Positions 9,677 to 19,589 are shown, numbered from the stretch's first letter. The stretch is DNA of 44,665 nucleotides from Candidatus Pacearchaeota archaeon (GCA_016866975.1 VGKP01000006.1:1-44665), one strand, 5' to 3'. The notes: generated by a model from the sequence alone, not told the origin. Numbers and translations: made by a program.

Positions 9677-9739
9677 TCTTATTTTTGCCTCATTTTCTCC
9701 TAAAAACATTTAAAAGTCACTTAACTTTAACTTTATTAA

Positions 9740-9811
9740 GGGCGGGTAGCTCAGTGGGAGAGCACACGACTGAAGCTCGTGGTGTCGGGGGTTCGATTCC
9801 CTCTCCGCCCA
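9740..9811 (+). tRNA. tRNA-Phe (GAA)
   Basis: Acceptor GGGCGGG/TCCGCCC; anticodon stem CACGA-CTGAAGC-TCGTG; T arm GGGGGTTCGATTCCCTC. Confidence 0.95.
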
Positions 9812-9865
9812 TTTTTGTTTCAGATAAGTCATAACATTTATAAAACCCTACACTCTTTATACACT

Positions 9866-10153
9866 ATGAAAAAAAGAGCTGTCAAGTATTTGACCTCCAA
9901 CTATAATAGTTTTGGCACGGCAAGCGTTGTCTTAAGCATTGTAAGCTTGGTCTTCCCCTCATATTATGGAATTGTACCGGGCATAGTAGCTCTAGTATTT
10001 GCTCTCAAGCAAAGACACGATAGTAATAATAATTGGGCCCTTTGGGGACTTACGCTATCAATAATAGGGATTGTTCTTAATCTATTGGATATTTTATACG
10101 GATCTCAAACTCAGTTTGTTGCCGAATATATAAAGTCTTATAGGGAGTCATAA
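9866..10153 (+). CDS. Small membrane protein (DUF4190-like topology)
   Basis: 95 aa from in-frame ATG at 9866; two TM segments. Confidence 0.65.
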   Translation: MKKRAVKYLTSNYNSFGTASVVLSIVSLVFPSYYGIVPGIVALVFALKQRHDSNNNWALWGLTLSIIGIVLNLLDILYGSQTQFVAEYIKSYRES

Positions 10154-10158
10154 TTCAC

Positions 10159-10773
10159 ATGAAAAGTCTTCTACAACAACCTAAAAAGGGGGCAATCGAG
10201 CTTTCAATAGGGACAATAGTCATTATTGTTCTAGGCATGACCATGCTCATTTTAGGCCTTATTCTTATAAGGCAAATATTCTTCGTTGCAAATAAAAGTA
10301 TTACTTCAATTGATGAAAAGGTTAGAGGAGAAATTGATAAGCAACTTGGAGGGGAAGAAGGATATATTAGAATATATACGGAAGATGGAGAAAAAAAAGT
10401 TTCTGTGAAGGCAGGATCGAGTAATTTCGGTGTGGCTATAGCAGCACGTACTCAAGATGGATCTAAGGCTGATAAAGATAGGCTTCAATATCGCCTTTCG
10501 TTGGGTCCCCAAAATGGTAAGAGTTGCATTGATGACAAATATCTAGGTCGGCAGAAGACAGAAGATCTTTTTAAGACTCCTTTAAACAAACAATTACCAT
10601 TTCAAGAATTTCATGGAGAGGATAAAGCATATGATGTAATTCTTTTGGATATTCCATCAGGTACAGTTAGCTGTACACAAAGAGTAATTTTAGATGTTAC
10701 CGATACAAAAGTGGGACAGTCTATAGGTGGCAATTTCTTTACTTTAGAAATTACCAAAGGAGGATTTTTCTGA
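10159..10773 (+). CDS. Pilin-like protein with class III-type signal sequence
   Basis: MKSLLQQPKKGAIELSIGTIVIIVLGMTMLILGLILI: basic n-region, KKGA motif and long hydrophobic stretch as in archaeal prepilins. Confidence 0.6.
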   Translation: MKSLLQQPKKGAIELSIGTIVIIVLGMTMLILGLILIRQIFFVANKSITSIDEKVRGEIDKQLGGEEGYIRIYTEDGEKKVSVKAGSSNFGVAIAARTQDGSKADKDRLQYRLSLGPQNGKSCIDDKYLGRQKTEDLFKTPLNKQLPFQEFHGEDKAYDVILLDIPSGTVSCTQRVILDVTDTKVGQSIGGNFFTLEITKGGFF

Positions 10774-10883
10774 TGCCTAAAAAGACTAAATCGGAAGATA
10801 AAGAAGAAGAATATCTTTTTGACGATGAAAGCGATTCAGAAGAAACGGAGTGGAATGACGAGGAAGAGGAAGGGTTTAATTAA
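10773..10883 (+). CDS. Very acidic 36-aa ORF
   Basis: MPKKTKSEDKEEEYLFDDESDSEETEWNDEEEEGFN*; its ATG overlaps the upstream TGA (TGATG); below ORF-track cutoff. Confidence 0.45.
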   Translation: MPKKTKSEDKEEEYLFDDESDSEETEWNDEEEEGFN

Positions 10884-10957
10884 GTTTAAAAATCCAGGAA
10901 AAAATAACTCATTATTTAAATATAAACAATTAAAAACAAGCTTTTTGTCGTTAATTT

Positions 10958-11542
10958 ATGCAATCTCTGATTAAAGATTTTAAGAAATACAAGTGGTTTG
11001 TAACCTCTAATGGCAAGCTAGTTATAGGTGGGAAGAGTGCTGCTCAAAATGACGCCCTTCTCAATAAGGTAAAATCTGAAAGAGTTACATTGATTGTGAT
11101 GCACACAACATCTCCAGGCAGTCCATTCACAGTCATCCTTTCACCTTTATCCAAGATAAGTGATAAAGAAATGGAGGAATGCGCTATTTTCACAGGTTGC
11201 TTTAGTCAAGCGTGGAAGAGCGGCAAAAGAAGCACAGAGGTGGACATATTCAGATCAGACCAGCTCTACAAATCTAATAAAATGAAAGAAGGAATGTGGG
11301 GAGTAAATGGCAAGATTGAAAGAAAAAAGGTTATCTTGAAACTGGTCTTGACTATTCAGAAAGATATATTGAGGGCAGTGCCAGAGCTATCTATTAAAAC
11401 TAAAAAAGATTCGATGCTCATAATTATTCCCGGAAAGACAGATAAAAATGACTTGTTCGACGAATTAGATAAGACGATGTATAATTTTACAAAAGAAGAG
11501 TTCCTATCCGCTCTCCCTGCAGGAGGTTCAAAAATAATATGA
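10958..11542 (+). CDS. Stand-alone NFACT-R (DUF814) domain protein, Rqc2/NEMF-related
   Basis: YKWFVTSNGKLVIGGKSAAQNDALLNK and FTGCFSQAWKSGK are NFACT-R signatures. Confidence 0.8.
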   Translation: MQSLIKDFKKYKWFVTSNGKLVIGGKSAAQNDALLNKVKSERVTLIVMHTTSPGSPFTVILSPLSKISDKEMEECAIFTGCFSQAWKSGKRSTEVDIFRSDQLYKSNKMKEGMWGVNGKIERKKVILKLVLTIQKDILRAVPELSIKTKKDSMLIIIPGKTDKNDLFDELDKTMYNFTKEEFLSALPAGGSKII

Positions 11543-11793
11543 GTTTCTATGTAAAATTCCAGATTGGAAAAGCAGGCGTAACACCTGGTGTGATCGAATC
11601 ACTTTCATTAGTATTGAAAACTCACAAAGATGTCAGGATCTCAGTCCTAAAGTCTTCAGGTAGGGATAAAGAGAAGATTAAATACATGGTTCAACAAATG
11701 ACAGAAGGTTTATCCGCGAAGACAGGACAAAGTTATACTGCAAGAATAATTGGATTTACAGTCATACTTAGAAGACACGCTCCGCAAAAGTAA
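11539..11793 (+). CDS. CRM/YhbY-like RNA-binding protein
   Basis: FQIGKAGVTPGVIESLSLVLKTHKDVRISVLKSSGRDKE...TARIIGFTVILRR fits the CRM domain. Confidence 0.75.
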   Translation: MSFYVKFQIGKAGVTPGVIESLSLVLKTHKDVRISVLKSSGRDKEKIKYMVQQMTEGLSAKTGQSYTARIIGFTVILRRHAPQK

Positions 11794-11827
11794 GATTTAT
11801 AAGCCCTCTTTTTTACCTACAGATGCA

Positions 11828-12238
11828 ATGACAGACATTCGTTCTATTGAACCTGGAAAGTACAACGCATCACTAGCAGGTGCATTGAAAGAGATTGAAG
11901 AATTCAAGAGGCCAGAATGGATAGAATTTGTAAAGTCCGGCCAGCATAAGCAGAGACCCATCAATAACCCCGATTTTTGGTATATTCGTGGCGCCAGCAT
12001 ATTAAGACAGATATACATACAAGGAATAGTAGGCGTCCAGAGGTTGAGGACGAGGTATGGCGGTAGGAAAGACAGAGGTATGAAACCTCCTCAGTTCAGG
12101 AAATCTGGGGGAAAAATAATTCGTACGATTTTACAGCAGTCTGAGGCCGCAGGCCTTATAGAAAAGGCAAAGGGAAAGAATGCCGGAAGACAGCTTACTA
12201 AAAAGGGAAAAGAATTCTTGGAAGGTATTAAAGTATGA
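11828..12238 (+). CDS. rps19e: 30S ribosomal protein S19e
   Basis: RPEWIEFVKSGQHKQRPINNPDFWYIRGASILRQIYIQGIVGVQRLRTRYGGRKDRGMKPPQFRKSGGKIIRTILQQSEAAGLI. Confidence 0.95.
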   Translation: MTDIRSIEPGKYNASLAGALKEIEEFKRPEWIEFVKSGQHKQRPINNPDFWYIRGASILRQIYIQGIVGVQRLRTRYGGRKDRGMKPPQFRKSGGKIIRTILQQSEAAGLIEKAKGKNAGRQLTKKGKEFLEGIKV

Positions 12239-12441
12239 GAAGAGTGTACCAGAAGAAATTAGCTCTTGCGGTAGCCTCAAGGCAGACTAAATGGGCACCT
12301 TTTTGGGCAGTATTAAGAAAGTTTGGAAAAGGAAAAGCAGGTCACGTTCATCCTTCACAAATAACTAAAAACAGGAGACATTGGAGAAGAACAAAACTAA
12401 AGCTTAAGCCAAGAAGATCTCCAAAGTCACACTTAGGTTAA
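12235..12441 (+). CDS. rpl39e: 50S ribosomal protein L39e
   Basis: C-terminal NRRHWRRTKLKL signature; located between S19e and L31e. Confidence 0.88.
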   Translation: MRRVYQKKLALAVASRQTKWAPFWAVLRKFGKGKAGHVHPSQITKNRRHWRRTKLKLKPRRSPKSHLG

Positions 12442-12442
12442 T

Positions 12443-12970
12443 ATGGTAGAAAATAAGGTATTAGAACGTGAATACATCATACCTCTCAGAAGGATCTGGA
12501 TTCGTGTTCCGCAATACGAAAGGACAGGAAAAGCCGTAAAAGCAATCAAGCAATTTATAGCAAAACACATGAAGGTCACAGATCGCGATGTCAATAAGGT
12601 AAAATTAGACATTTTTTTCAATAATGATCTATGGTTCAAGGGAAGGACAAATCCTCCAGGAAAAGTTAGAGTCAAAGCAAAGAAGGAAGGAGATATTGTC
12701 CATGTGACATTTGTAGAAACGCCTCAGCTAGTTGCATTCAAGAAACTCAGAGAGATGAAGAAGCATATGCCTACAAAGAAAGATGCTCCTAAGGAGACTG
12801 AAGAAAAGAAGGAAGAGAAGACTGAAGAACAGAAAAAAGATGAAGAAGAAAAAGGAAAATCAGTTGAACAAGCCAACATAAAGCAAGCTGAACAGCAGGC
12901 AAAGGCACAGAAGCACACCACTAAGGTTGAGAAAACTCAGAGACCTCAAAGAATGGCGTTGCAGAAGTAA
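12443..12970 (+). CDS. rpl31e: 50S ribosomal protein L31e with long charged C-terminal extension
   Basis: LEREYIIPLRRIWIRVPQYERTGKAVKAIKQFIAKHMKV...VKLDIFFNNDLWFKGRTNPPGKVRVKAKKEGDIVHV, then Lys/Glu-rich tail. Confidence 0.92.
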   Translation: MVENKVLEREYIIPLRRIWIRVPQYERTGKAVKAIKQFIAKHMKVTDRDVNKVKLDIFFNNDLWFKGRTNPPGKVRVKAKKEGDIVHVTFVETPQLVAFKKLREMKKHMPTKKDAPKETEEKKEEKTEEQKKDEEEKGKSVEQANIKQAEQQAKAQKHTTKVEKTQRPQRMALQK

Positions 12971-13000
12971 GTTTATATTCTTATTAATTTTCTTTCTTTT

Positions 13001-13696
13001 ATGTCCTCTCTTCAATCATCACTCCTCGCACTAAAAAATCCAGAGAAAGCCGCGCTCTTGCAGAGATTTTTCAAAACAGGAAAAGGAGAATATGCAGAAG
13101 GAGATATTTTTATCGGTATAATGGTCCCACAAATAAGAGAAATAATTAAGCAATTCCATTCTCTCTCTCTAAAAGAAATCCAATCCTCTCTGAAGTCAAA
13201 ATATCATGAAGAGCGCCTCGCCGCTCTTTTAATTCTTGTCTATCAATTTGAAAAAAATCCGAATAAAAGAGAAGAAATATACGATCTCTATATCTCAAAC
13301 ACAAAAAATATCAATAACTGGGACTTGGTCGACCTCAGCGCCCCAAGAATCGTTGGGCATTTTCTTTTAGACAAAGACAAGAGCAAATTATTTCAGTTAG
13401 CCCGCTCTAATTTGCTTTGGGACAGAAGAATAGCAATTATTTCAACAGCATATTTCATAAGGGAAAGCCGATTTGAAGAAACGCTCCACATCGCAGAGAT
13501 TCTCCTCAAAGACAAGCACGATTTAATTCACAAGGCAGTCGGCTGGATGCTCCGTGAAGTCGGTAAAAAAGACCTTCAAACTCTAAAATCTTTTCTCAAC
13601 CAGCATCATTCTAGCATGTCTCGCACATCTCTCCGCTACGCTATCGAGCGTTTCCCAGAAAAAGAAAGGAAGGCCTATTTAGACGGAAGAATATGA
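13001..13696 (+). CDS. AlkD-like DNA alkylation repair protein (HEAT-like repeats)
   Basis: FFKTGKGEYAEGDIFIGIMVPQIREIIKQF...NNWDLVDLSAPRIVG...LWDRRIAIISTAYFIR...DLIHKAVGWMLREVGKKD. Confidence 0.9.
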   Translation: MSSLQSSLLALKNPEKAALLQRFFKTGKGEYAEGDIFIGIMVPQIREIIKQFHSLSLKEIQSSLKSKYHEERLAALLILVYQFEKNPNKREEIYDLYISNTKNINNWDLVDLSAPRIVGHFLLDKDKSKLFQLARSNLLWDRRIAIISTAYFIRESRFEETLHIAEILLKDKHDLIHKAVGWMLREVGKKDLQTLKSFLNQHHSSMSRTSLRYAIERFPEKERKAYLDGRI

Positions 13697-13767
13697 TTCC
13701 TTACAAAGTCTCTTAATTAAATAGCCATAATGTAATAAACTTAAACTAGGCCGATATGATTATTTTC

Positions 13768-13980
13768 TCACATTCCCAAACTCTTCAGCATTCCATAAAC
13801 AATTATTGCAGGCCATACAATCGCCTTAAGCACTCCAAGAACTCCCATCCAGAATCCAGAAGCTGTAGAAATATAATAAACAGCTGCACCGATAAATCCA
13901 AGACCATATACGGCTCCTCCGCATCCACTGCATCCAACACATTTAATATTTCCTTTCATCTTCCACCTCCAATTATTCAT
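13768..13980 (-). CDS. Small Cys/Gly-containing membrane protein
   Basis: 70 aa: MKGNIKCVGCSGCGGAVYGLGFIGAAVYYISTASGFWMGVLGVLKAIVWPAIIVYGML; CVGCSGCGG followed by two TM segments. Confidence 0.65.
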   Translation of the reverse strand: MNNWRWKMKGNIKCVGCSGCGGAVYGLGFIGAAVYYISTASGFWMGVLGVLKAIVWPAIIVYGMLKSLGM

Positions 13981-14011
13981 AGAAAGAGAGATATTTAAAT
14001 GTTATAACTTC

Positions 14012-15784
14012 CTAAATCCTATTCTGCGTCCGATACAACTCATAGAAATGCCTCTTCTTTCTAACAAGCTCATCAAATGTTCCTTCCTCTGTAATTGTGC
14101 CTCCACTCATTAGAATAATCTTATCGACATCTCTCAAAGTAGAAAGTCTATGTGCAATAACCAGCAAGGTAGAATTCTCAAGTGCTTTGTCAAGATTCTC
14201 TCTTATTTTAGTTTCTGTCTTGCTATCGAGGTGAGAAGTCGCTTCATCAAGAATAAGCATTGGAAAATTAGCATAAACTGCTCTCGCAATTCCAACTCTC
14301 TGTCTTTCTCCTCCGCTAAGTCGGTATCCTCTCTCACCTATCAGGGTCTTAAGTCCTTGCGGAAGCCTTTTTATCATTTCCTGCAGCTCGCTCGTTCTCG
14401 CGGCAATCGCAACTTTCTCTTCATTAGGCTTTTCATCAGTAATTGCTATGTTCCCAGCAAGAGGCAAATTAAACATTTCAGAATCTTGTAGAACAATTCC
14501 TATCTGCTTGTTTATAGAACTCTGTTTGTAATCGCGGAGCGGCTTCCCGTCAATAAGAATCTCTCCTTCTTGCGGCTCATAAAGTCCCAAAATCAACTTG
14601 GCAAGCGTAGACTTTCCAGAGCCAGAGCGTCCAACAATTCCTATCTTATTACCTCTATTTATTCTGAGATTAAAATTTTTTAGAACCCATTTGTCCTTAT
14701 ATCTAAATCCAACATTCATAAATTCTATTCTTCTCCAATTATGATTTACTTCGGCCAACTTTGGTGACTCTCTTTCGATGGTCTTCTCATCAAGAAGGCT
14801 CATTATTCGCCCTATACCTGACTTTAGCTCGATTATTCTGTCGCTAGAATTAATAAGCATATCCGAGCTTTCTCTAAGTCTTCCAAAATAATTTGCAAAA
14901 ACAAATATCGTGGCAGCCTCAATTATTCCTTTAGCAGCATCAAATCCCAGCAGAACAATAAATAACCCGTACCCCAAAGATGCAACAATAGATATAATCA
15001 TTGATTTTTTCGCTTCAAGGGATCTATTTTTCAACCATATTTTATAATATTCATCTTCATGTGATTCAAGGGAATTCCTGAAATTTTCTTTCAATCCCAG
15101 GGATTTAACTGCAAGAATATTAGCCGCAGATTCATGTACCTTTCCGCTAAGTTTTTCATTTATCTTATTAAGTTTATCCTGAAGGACAGCCTTTTTTTTC
15201 ATAAAATAGCTTTGAAGTGACAAAAATACTATTAAATAACCGATTGCAAAAAGACCATATTTAAAGTCAAGCAGCACAAATATGACGAAGGCACCACCCA
15301 TTCCAGTCAGAATGCTCATTCCTTCATTAACAAACATCCTCATTGCATCATAGATATTCTGTCCTCCACTGCTTATTTTCTGTATTTTTGCCCCAGTGTT
15401 TTCTTTTTCATGCCACTTCAGTTCCAGATCAATGAGCTTGCTCATCGCAATAATTCTTATCTTCTTTCTTATATCTGCTCCAAGAGTAAGAATCGATAGC
15501 TTTGCATTCTGTCTAGTCAAGGTCATAATTATTCCTACTGCTGCAATCCCCGCAGCATATAGATAAAATGGCTGCAAGCTTTCGCCAGAATCATATTTAA
15601 CAAAAAAATCTACAATCTTCCCAAGAAAATAAATTGAAACATATCCCAAAAGTCCGGCGGCGAACATAGCGAGCATCCAAAAACTAAATTTAACTCTATT
15701 TCCTTTTAGCAATAGCCAAAAATCCTTAACAAGCCTCTTTGCAGAATACACGCTCTTCTTATTCATTAATTTCTCTACTCTCAA
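14012..15784 (-). CDS. ABC transporter, fused permease-ATPase half transporter
   Basis: TM domain plus Walker A GRSGSGKST, signature LSGGERQRVGIARA, Walker B MLILDEATS. Confidence 0.95.
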   Translation of the reverse strand: MRVEKLMNKKSVYSAKRLVKDFWLLLKGNRVKFSFWMLAMFAAGLLGYVSIYFLGKIVDFFVKYDSGESLQPFYLYAAGIAAVGIIMTLTRQNAKLSILTLGADIRKKIRIIAMSKLIDLELKWHEKENTGAKIQKISSGGQNIYDAMRMFVNEGMSILTGMGGAFVIFVLLDFKYGLFAIGYLIVFLSLQSYFMKKKAVLQDKLNKINEKLSGKVHESAANILAVKSLGLKENFRNSLESHEDEYYKIWLKNRSLEAKKSMIISIVASLGYGLFIVLLGFDAAKGIIEAATIFVFANYFGRLRESSDMLINSSDRIIELKSGIGRIMSLLDEKTIERESPKLAEVNHNWRRIEFMNVGFRYKDKWVLKNFNLRINRGNKIGIVGRSGSGKSTLAKLILGLYEPQEGEILIDGKPLRDYKQSSINKQIGIVLQDSEMFNLPLAGNIAITDEKPNEEKVAIAARTSELQEMIKRLPQGLKTLIGERGYRLSGGERQRVGIARAVYANFPMLILDEATSHLDSKTETKIRENLDKALENSTLLVIAHRLSTLRDVDKIILMSGGTITEEGTFDELVRKKRHFYELYRTQNRI

Positions 15785-15879
15785 AGATTATTTAAATCTT
15801 TCGTTTTATTATCCCTAAAAAGAGGTAACAAAATCAAATCTCCTCATACAAACAAGTGTATCTTTAAATACTTATCGAT

Positions 15880-16758
15880 ATGAATGATTCTATGCTCGAT
15901 ATCCAAGTTATAAAGTCTAAAAAATCTACCGAAGATCTTATTCGTTTCAGTATTATAAATATAGATAAGCCTTCTGGGCCCACCTCTTTCCAGGTTTCTC
16001 AATTTGTGAAGAATTCTCTTAATGTTAATAAGACATCTCATTTTGGCACTCTCGACCCAGCAGTATCTGGTGTGCTTCCAGTAGGGATAGGTAGAGCTTG
16101 TCGGTTAAACGAATATCTTATGCACAGAGATAAGACTTATGTGGGCATCATGAGAGTACACCAAGAAATATCAGAATCAAAATTAAATAAGATTGTGGAA
16201 AAATTCATCGGAAAAATTCAGCAACTTCCACCTGTGCGTTCCCGTGTCAAGAGAGCAGTCCGCGAGCGTGAAATTAAGTATTTCAATATCTTGGAGATCG
16301 ACGGCAAAGACATTCTTTTTGAAACACAAGTTCAAGCAGGGACGTATATAAGGAAAATCTGCGACGATATGGGGAAAGAAATTGGTGGCGCACATATGTT
16401 AGAACTCCGTCGGACACAGGCAGGTTTATTCTCGGAGAAGGATATTCATACACTATATGATTTTGAGAATGCTCTAAATAAATTTAAAGATGGCGAAGAT
16501 AAAATTTTGAGATCGATGCTTGTACCTGGAGAGATAGTAACTACAATAATGCCGACTATAGAGGTAAGAAAGGATGTAGTTAAGAAATGTTTAACTGGGA
16601 GTCCAATCTTTCTCTCTTTCCTCAAGGACAAAGATCATGTCAAGAACCTCATAGAAGAGGGAAAGATTTGCATAATTTCCGAGGATAAATTCATTGGCTG
16701 TTACAAGTTTATAGGAAAGGAAGATCTGGTGGCCAAGCCGGAATTTGTACTTAATTGA
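15880..16758 (+). CDS. cbf5: rRNA/tRNA pseudouridine synthase Cbf5 (TruB/dyskerin family) with PUA domain
   Basis: [89 protein letters not shown]. Confidence 0.95.
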   Translation: MNDSMLDIQVIKSKKSTEDLIRFSIINIDKPSGPTSFQVSQFVKNSLNVNKTSHFGTLDPAVSGVLPVGIGRACRLNEYLMHRDKTYVGIMRVHQEISESKLNKIVEKFIGKIQQLPPVRSRVKRAVREREIKYFNILEIDGKDILFETQVQAGTYIRKICDDMGKEIGGAHMLELRRTQAGLFSEKDIHTLYDFENALNKFKDGEDKILRSMLVPGEIVTTIMPTIEVRKDVVKKCLTGSPIFLSFLKDKDHVKNLIEEGKICIISEDKFIGCYKFIGKEDLVAKPEFVLN

Positions 16759-16810
16759 TTGGGTTCTGTCTATAAGAAGATTATTTAAAGAAGAATTTCA
16801 GGATAAAATT

Positions 16811-17149
16811 ATGGAAAAAATCACCTGGGAAGATTTCGAAAAAGTAGAACTTCGTGTAGGCACAATTCTAAAAGTTGAAGAATTTCCAGAAGCAAAGAAG
16901 CCTGCCTATAAGCTAGAAATTGATTTTGGCGAGGAGATAGGAGTCAAAAAATCCAGCGCTCAGATAACCAAGCATTATACAAAGCAACAACTCATAGGAA
17001 AGCAAGTCATTGGTGTAGTAAATTTTCCTAAAAAACAGATTGGGCCATTCATCTCAGAGGTATTGACGACAGGATTTGCAGATGAGAATGGAGATATAGT
17101 GCTCGCAGCTCCAGAGAGAAAAGTTCCGAATGGATCCAAATTATTCTGA
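16811..17149 (+). CDS. tRNA-binding domain protein (CsaA/EMAP-II-like)
   Basis: [53 protein letters not shown]...[24 protein letters not shown]. Confidence 0.9.
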   Translation: MEKITWEDFEKVELRVGTILKVEEFPEAKKPAYKLEIDFGEEIGVKKSSAQITKHYTKQQLIGKQVIGVVNFPKKQIGPFISEVLTTGFADENGDIVLAAPERKVPNGSKLF

Positions 17150-17185
17150 ACAAAGCCTTAAAAGCTCATCTGTCTAAATCTCAGC

Positions 17186-17863
17186 ATGAGAGAGTTCATA
17201 TATTATTCACGTACTGCTCCTACATCAGGCAGTTATGTCACCGAGGACCTCCAAAGGTCTGGAAGGATAGATATCGCGATTCACACAGTGATTGCAACTT
17301 TTTTTCTCAGTCATAAAATCCGGACTGATGCTCGGCTTCATCTTTGCTTCGCAGGGCCACCAGATCCTCCCAAGCACCTTGAGCTTAAACCAGTTACGGA
17401 AGGGAAGACCGGGATAGACAAGATTTATTTAGCCAAGAAAGACGTCTCTGGTGTCCTAAAAAAAATGCTTTATAAGTATAGAGAAGGAGAAAAGAAAGAA
17501 GTCTTCCCCGGATTCTGGATTGAGAAGAAAGGATTTCTGGAAGTTGCAAAGGGGCTGACAGAACAAGGGAGAAATCTTTACATCCTAGACCCCAAAGGAG
17601 AAGATATTCGTACAGTAGAAATAAAAGAAAATCCTGTCTTTATTTTGGGAGATCATAAAGGCCTTCCACTCAAGGAACTAAAGCGCCTTAAGTCTTATTG
17701 TACACCAGTCACTATCGGCCCAAAGGTCTATTTTGCCTCGCAGACCATTGCCATTGTCAACAATGAATTAGATAGGAGAGAAGCAGATGGCAGGTTATCT
17801 CCCTCACAAAGTGACCTTTCCTTAGAAGATAACACCGACGACAATATTAGTGATGCAGAGTAA
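17186..17863 (+). CDS. trmY: tRNA (pseudouridine(54)-N(1))-methyltransferase TrmY
   Basis: MREFIYYSRTAPTSGSY...GRIDIAIHTVIATFFLSHKIRTDARLHLCFAGPPDPPKHLEL...FILGDHKGLPLKELKRL; SPOUT family. Confidence 0.9.
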   Translation: MREFIYYSRTAPTSGSYVTEDLQRSGRIDIAIHTVIATFFLSHKIRTDARLHLCFAGPPDPPKHLELKPVTEGKTGIDKIYLAKKDVSGVLKKMLYKYREGEKKEVFPGFWIEKKGFLEVAKGLTEQGRNLYILDPKGEDIRTVEIKENPVFILGDHKGLPLKELKRLKSYCTPVTIGPKVYFASQTIAIVNNELDRREADGRLSPSQSDLSLEDNTDDNISDAE

Positions 17864-17907
17864 ACAAACACAACAATCTTTAAAAGCTCTAGTCAAATAA
17901 AGGATGT

Positions 17908-18702
17908 ATGACAAAAGGAGTTTCAATAAAGTTTCGTTCATATGAGGCCACTGTGCCAAAATTATTAGAACTCATCAAGTTTGAGAGGGCATTGGAGAAG
18001 CAAAAGACAATCATTCTAAAACCCGCAGTAAATCAAAAAGATGCTATGAATACTCCAGTAGAATTTGTAGAAGAGGTTCTCAAGTTCTGTCTTAAAAACA
18101 AGAAGCCAGACACATCTGTCTTCATAGCAGAAGGCTCAGATGGCGCAGAGACAATGGAGCTTTTTGACTCTCTTGGATACAAGACCCTCTCGGAGAAATA
18201 TCAGGTAGGTCTGCTTGATTTAAATCAAGCAGAAATAGAAGAGATACAGGATGGCAACTTCTCTAAATTTGAGAGCATAAGGTATCCTAAACTATTGCTC
18301 GAAGGGTTTATAGTCTCACTGCCAAAGTTATCTCACGACGGCGAGCTTGACATGCAAGGCTCTCTATCCAACATGCTTGGAGCATTCCCTTCCAGGTATT
18401 ACCAAGGCCTTTTCGCTAGGAAAAAGAGCAAGATAAGAAAATGGCCATTGAAATACGCAGTTCATGACATATTGAGGTGCAAGATGCCGGATTTTACAGT
18501 CATCGATGCTTCAGAACAAGGCACAATTCTGGCAGGTTTCCCTCTAGATATGGATAAACAAGCGGCAAAGTTAGTGGGGAAAGAATGGAAAGATATACAG
18601 TATCTAAGGTTTATTGATGAGAATTTCTCACAATCCTTCCAGCATGATGGTTCTAAAGAACAACCAACTAATAATTCTAATTCAAGGGTAAATATCCAAT
18701 AG
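17908..18702 (+). CDS. DUF362 domain protein
   Basis: IILKPAVNQKDAMNTPVEFVEEVLKF...VFIAEGSDGAETMELFDSLGY...GFIVSLPKLS; DUF362-like layout. Confidence 0.7.
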   Translation: MTKGVSIKFRSYEATVPKLLELIKFERALEKQKTIILKPAVNQKDAMNTPVEFVEEVLKFCLKNKKPDTSVFIAEGSDGAETMELFDSLGYKTLSEKYQVGLLDLNQAEIEEIQDGNFSKFESIRYPKLLLEGFIVSLPKLSHDGELDMQGSLSNMLGAFPSRYYQGLFARKKSKIRKWPLKYAVHDILRCKMPDFTVIDASEQGTILAGFPLDMDKQAAKLVGKEWKDIQYLRFIDENFSQSFQHDGSKEQPTNNSNSRVNIQ

Positions 18703-18740
18703 ATAGGAAACTATTTTAATAAGAGGTATGTAAGAACAAT

Positions 18741-19016
18741 ATGAAAAAAACAGTCAGGCTGACAATCACAGGGTCGTTACAGAGCTTGTTTTTCAAGCAA
18801 TTCATAAAGGAGAATGCAGATGCTAATGATGTAAGGGGATTTCTAAGAAATCTTGAAGATGGACGTGTAGAGATCTTTCTTGAAGGTAATAAGGAAGATG
18901 TGGAAGAGATGACTGAAGTCTGCAGCAAAGGGCCTAAATATGCGCAGATAAGATCGGTTGAACAGAAAGAAGAACGCTTCCAAGGGTTCAGGGAATTCAA
19001 GATTCTCAAAATCTAA
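18741..19016 (+). CDS. Acylphosphatase-fold protein
   Basis: RLTITGSLQSLFFKQFIKENADANDVRGFLRNLEDGRVEIFLEGNKEDVEEM matches acylphosphatase with Lys at the usual catalytic Arg. Confidence 0.85.
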   Translation: MKKTVRLTITGSLQSLFFKQFIKENADANDVRGFLRNLEDGRVEIFLEGNKEDVEEMTEVCSKGPKYAQIRSVEQKEERFQGFREFKILKI

Positions 19017-19053
19017 GACAAGGATTTAAAAAGCATACGATCGTCATCGTCAC

Positions 19054-19551
19054 ATGAAAAAGAGCCAGGTCAGGAAATTAAAGCCAACTGTGTCTCCCTC
19101 TTCTATAAAGGCCATAATAGTTATAGACTGCATTATAGCACTTCTCCTGCTTTTGTTAGGCATATCTCTCATTGCGAGCAGCATACAGATATTAAAAGAC
19201 CCGAGTCAGGCCACAGAACAGTTCCTAGAGGCACTTAAGAATTATCCTTCCTCAAATATAGCTGCTGAGGATGCAGAGAGTTATGTTCTTATGATTGCTA
19301 AGGTTGCACCCTATTTTGGAGCAATTTTACTTATTTTGGCCTTCACTCATGTTTTGTTAGCCATATATCTCAAGAGAAGGAAGAATTGGGCGCGGATGAC
19401 TCAGATAGTTCTGGCAATATTTGCAATAATTTATTCTCTCCTCATTATCGGATCAGGAAACTTTGTCTTCGGGATTTTATTCCTTCTTATTGAAGGATGG
19501 ATTGCAAGTTACCTTCTTTTTACACCAGGAGGGAAGGACCACTTCTCTTAA
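19054..19551 (+). CDS. Integral membrane protein, unknown function
   Basis: 165 aa, about four TM segments. Confidence 0.65.
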   Translation: MKKSQVRKLKPTVSPSSIKAIIVIDCIIALLLLLLGISLIASSIQILKDPSQATEQFLEALKNYPSSNIAAEDAESYVLMIAKVAPYFGAILLILAFTHVLLAIYLKRRKNWARMTQIVLAIFAIIYSLLIIGSGNFVFGILFLLIEGWIASYLLFTPGGKDHFS

Positions 19552-19589
19552 TTCATAATCTCTTTAAATACAGATAGTATAAGAAAAAT

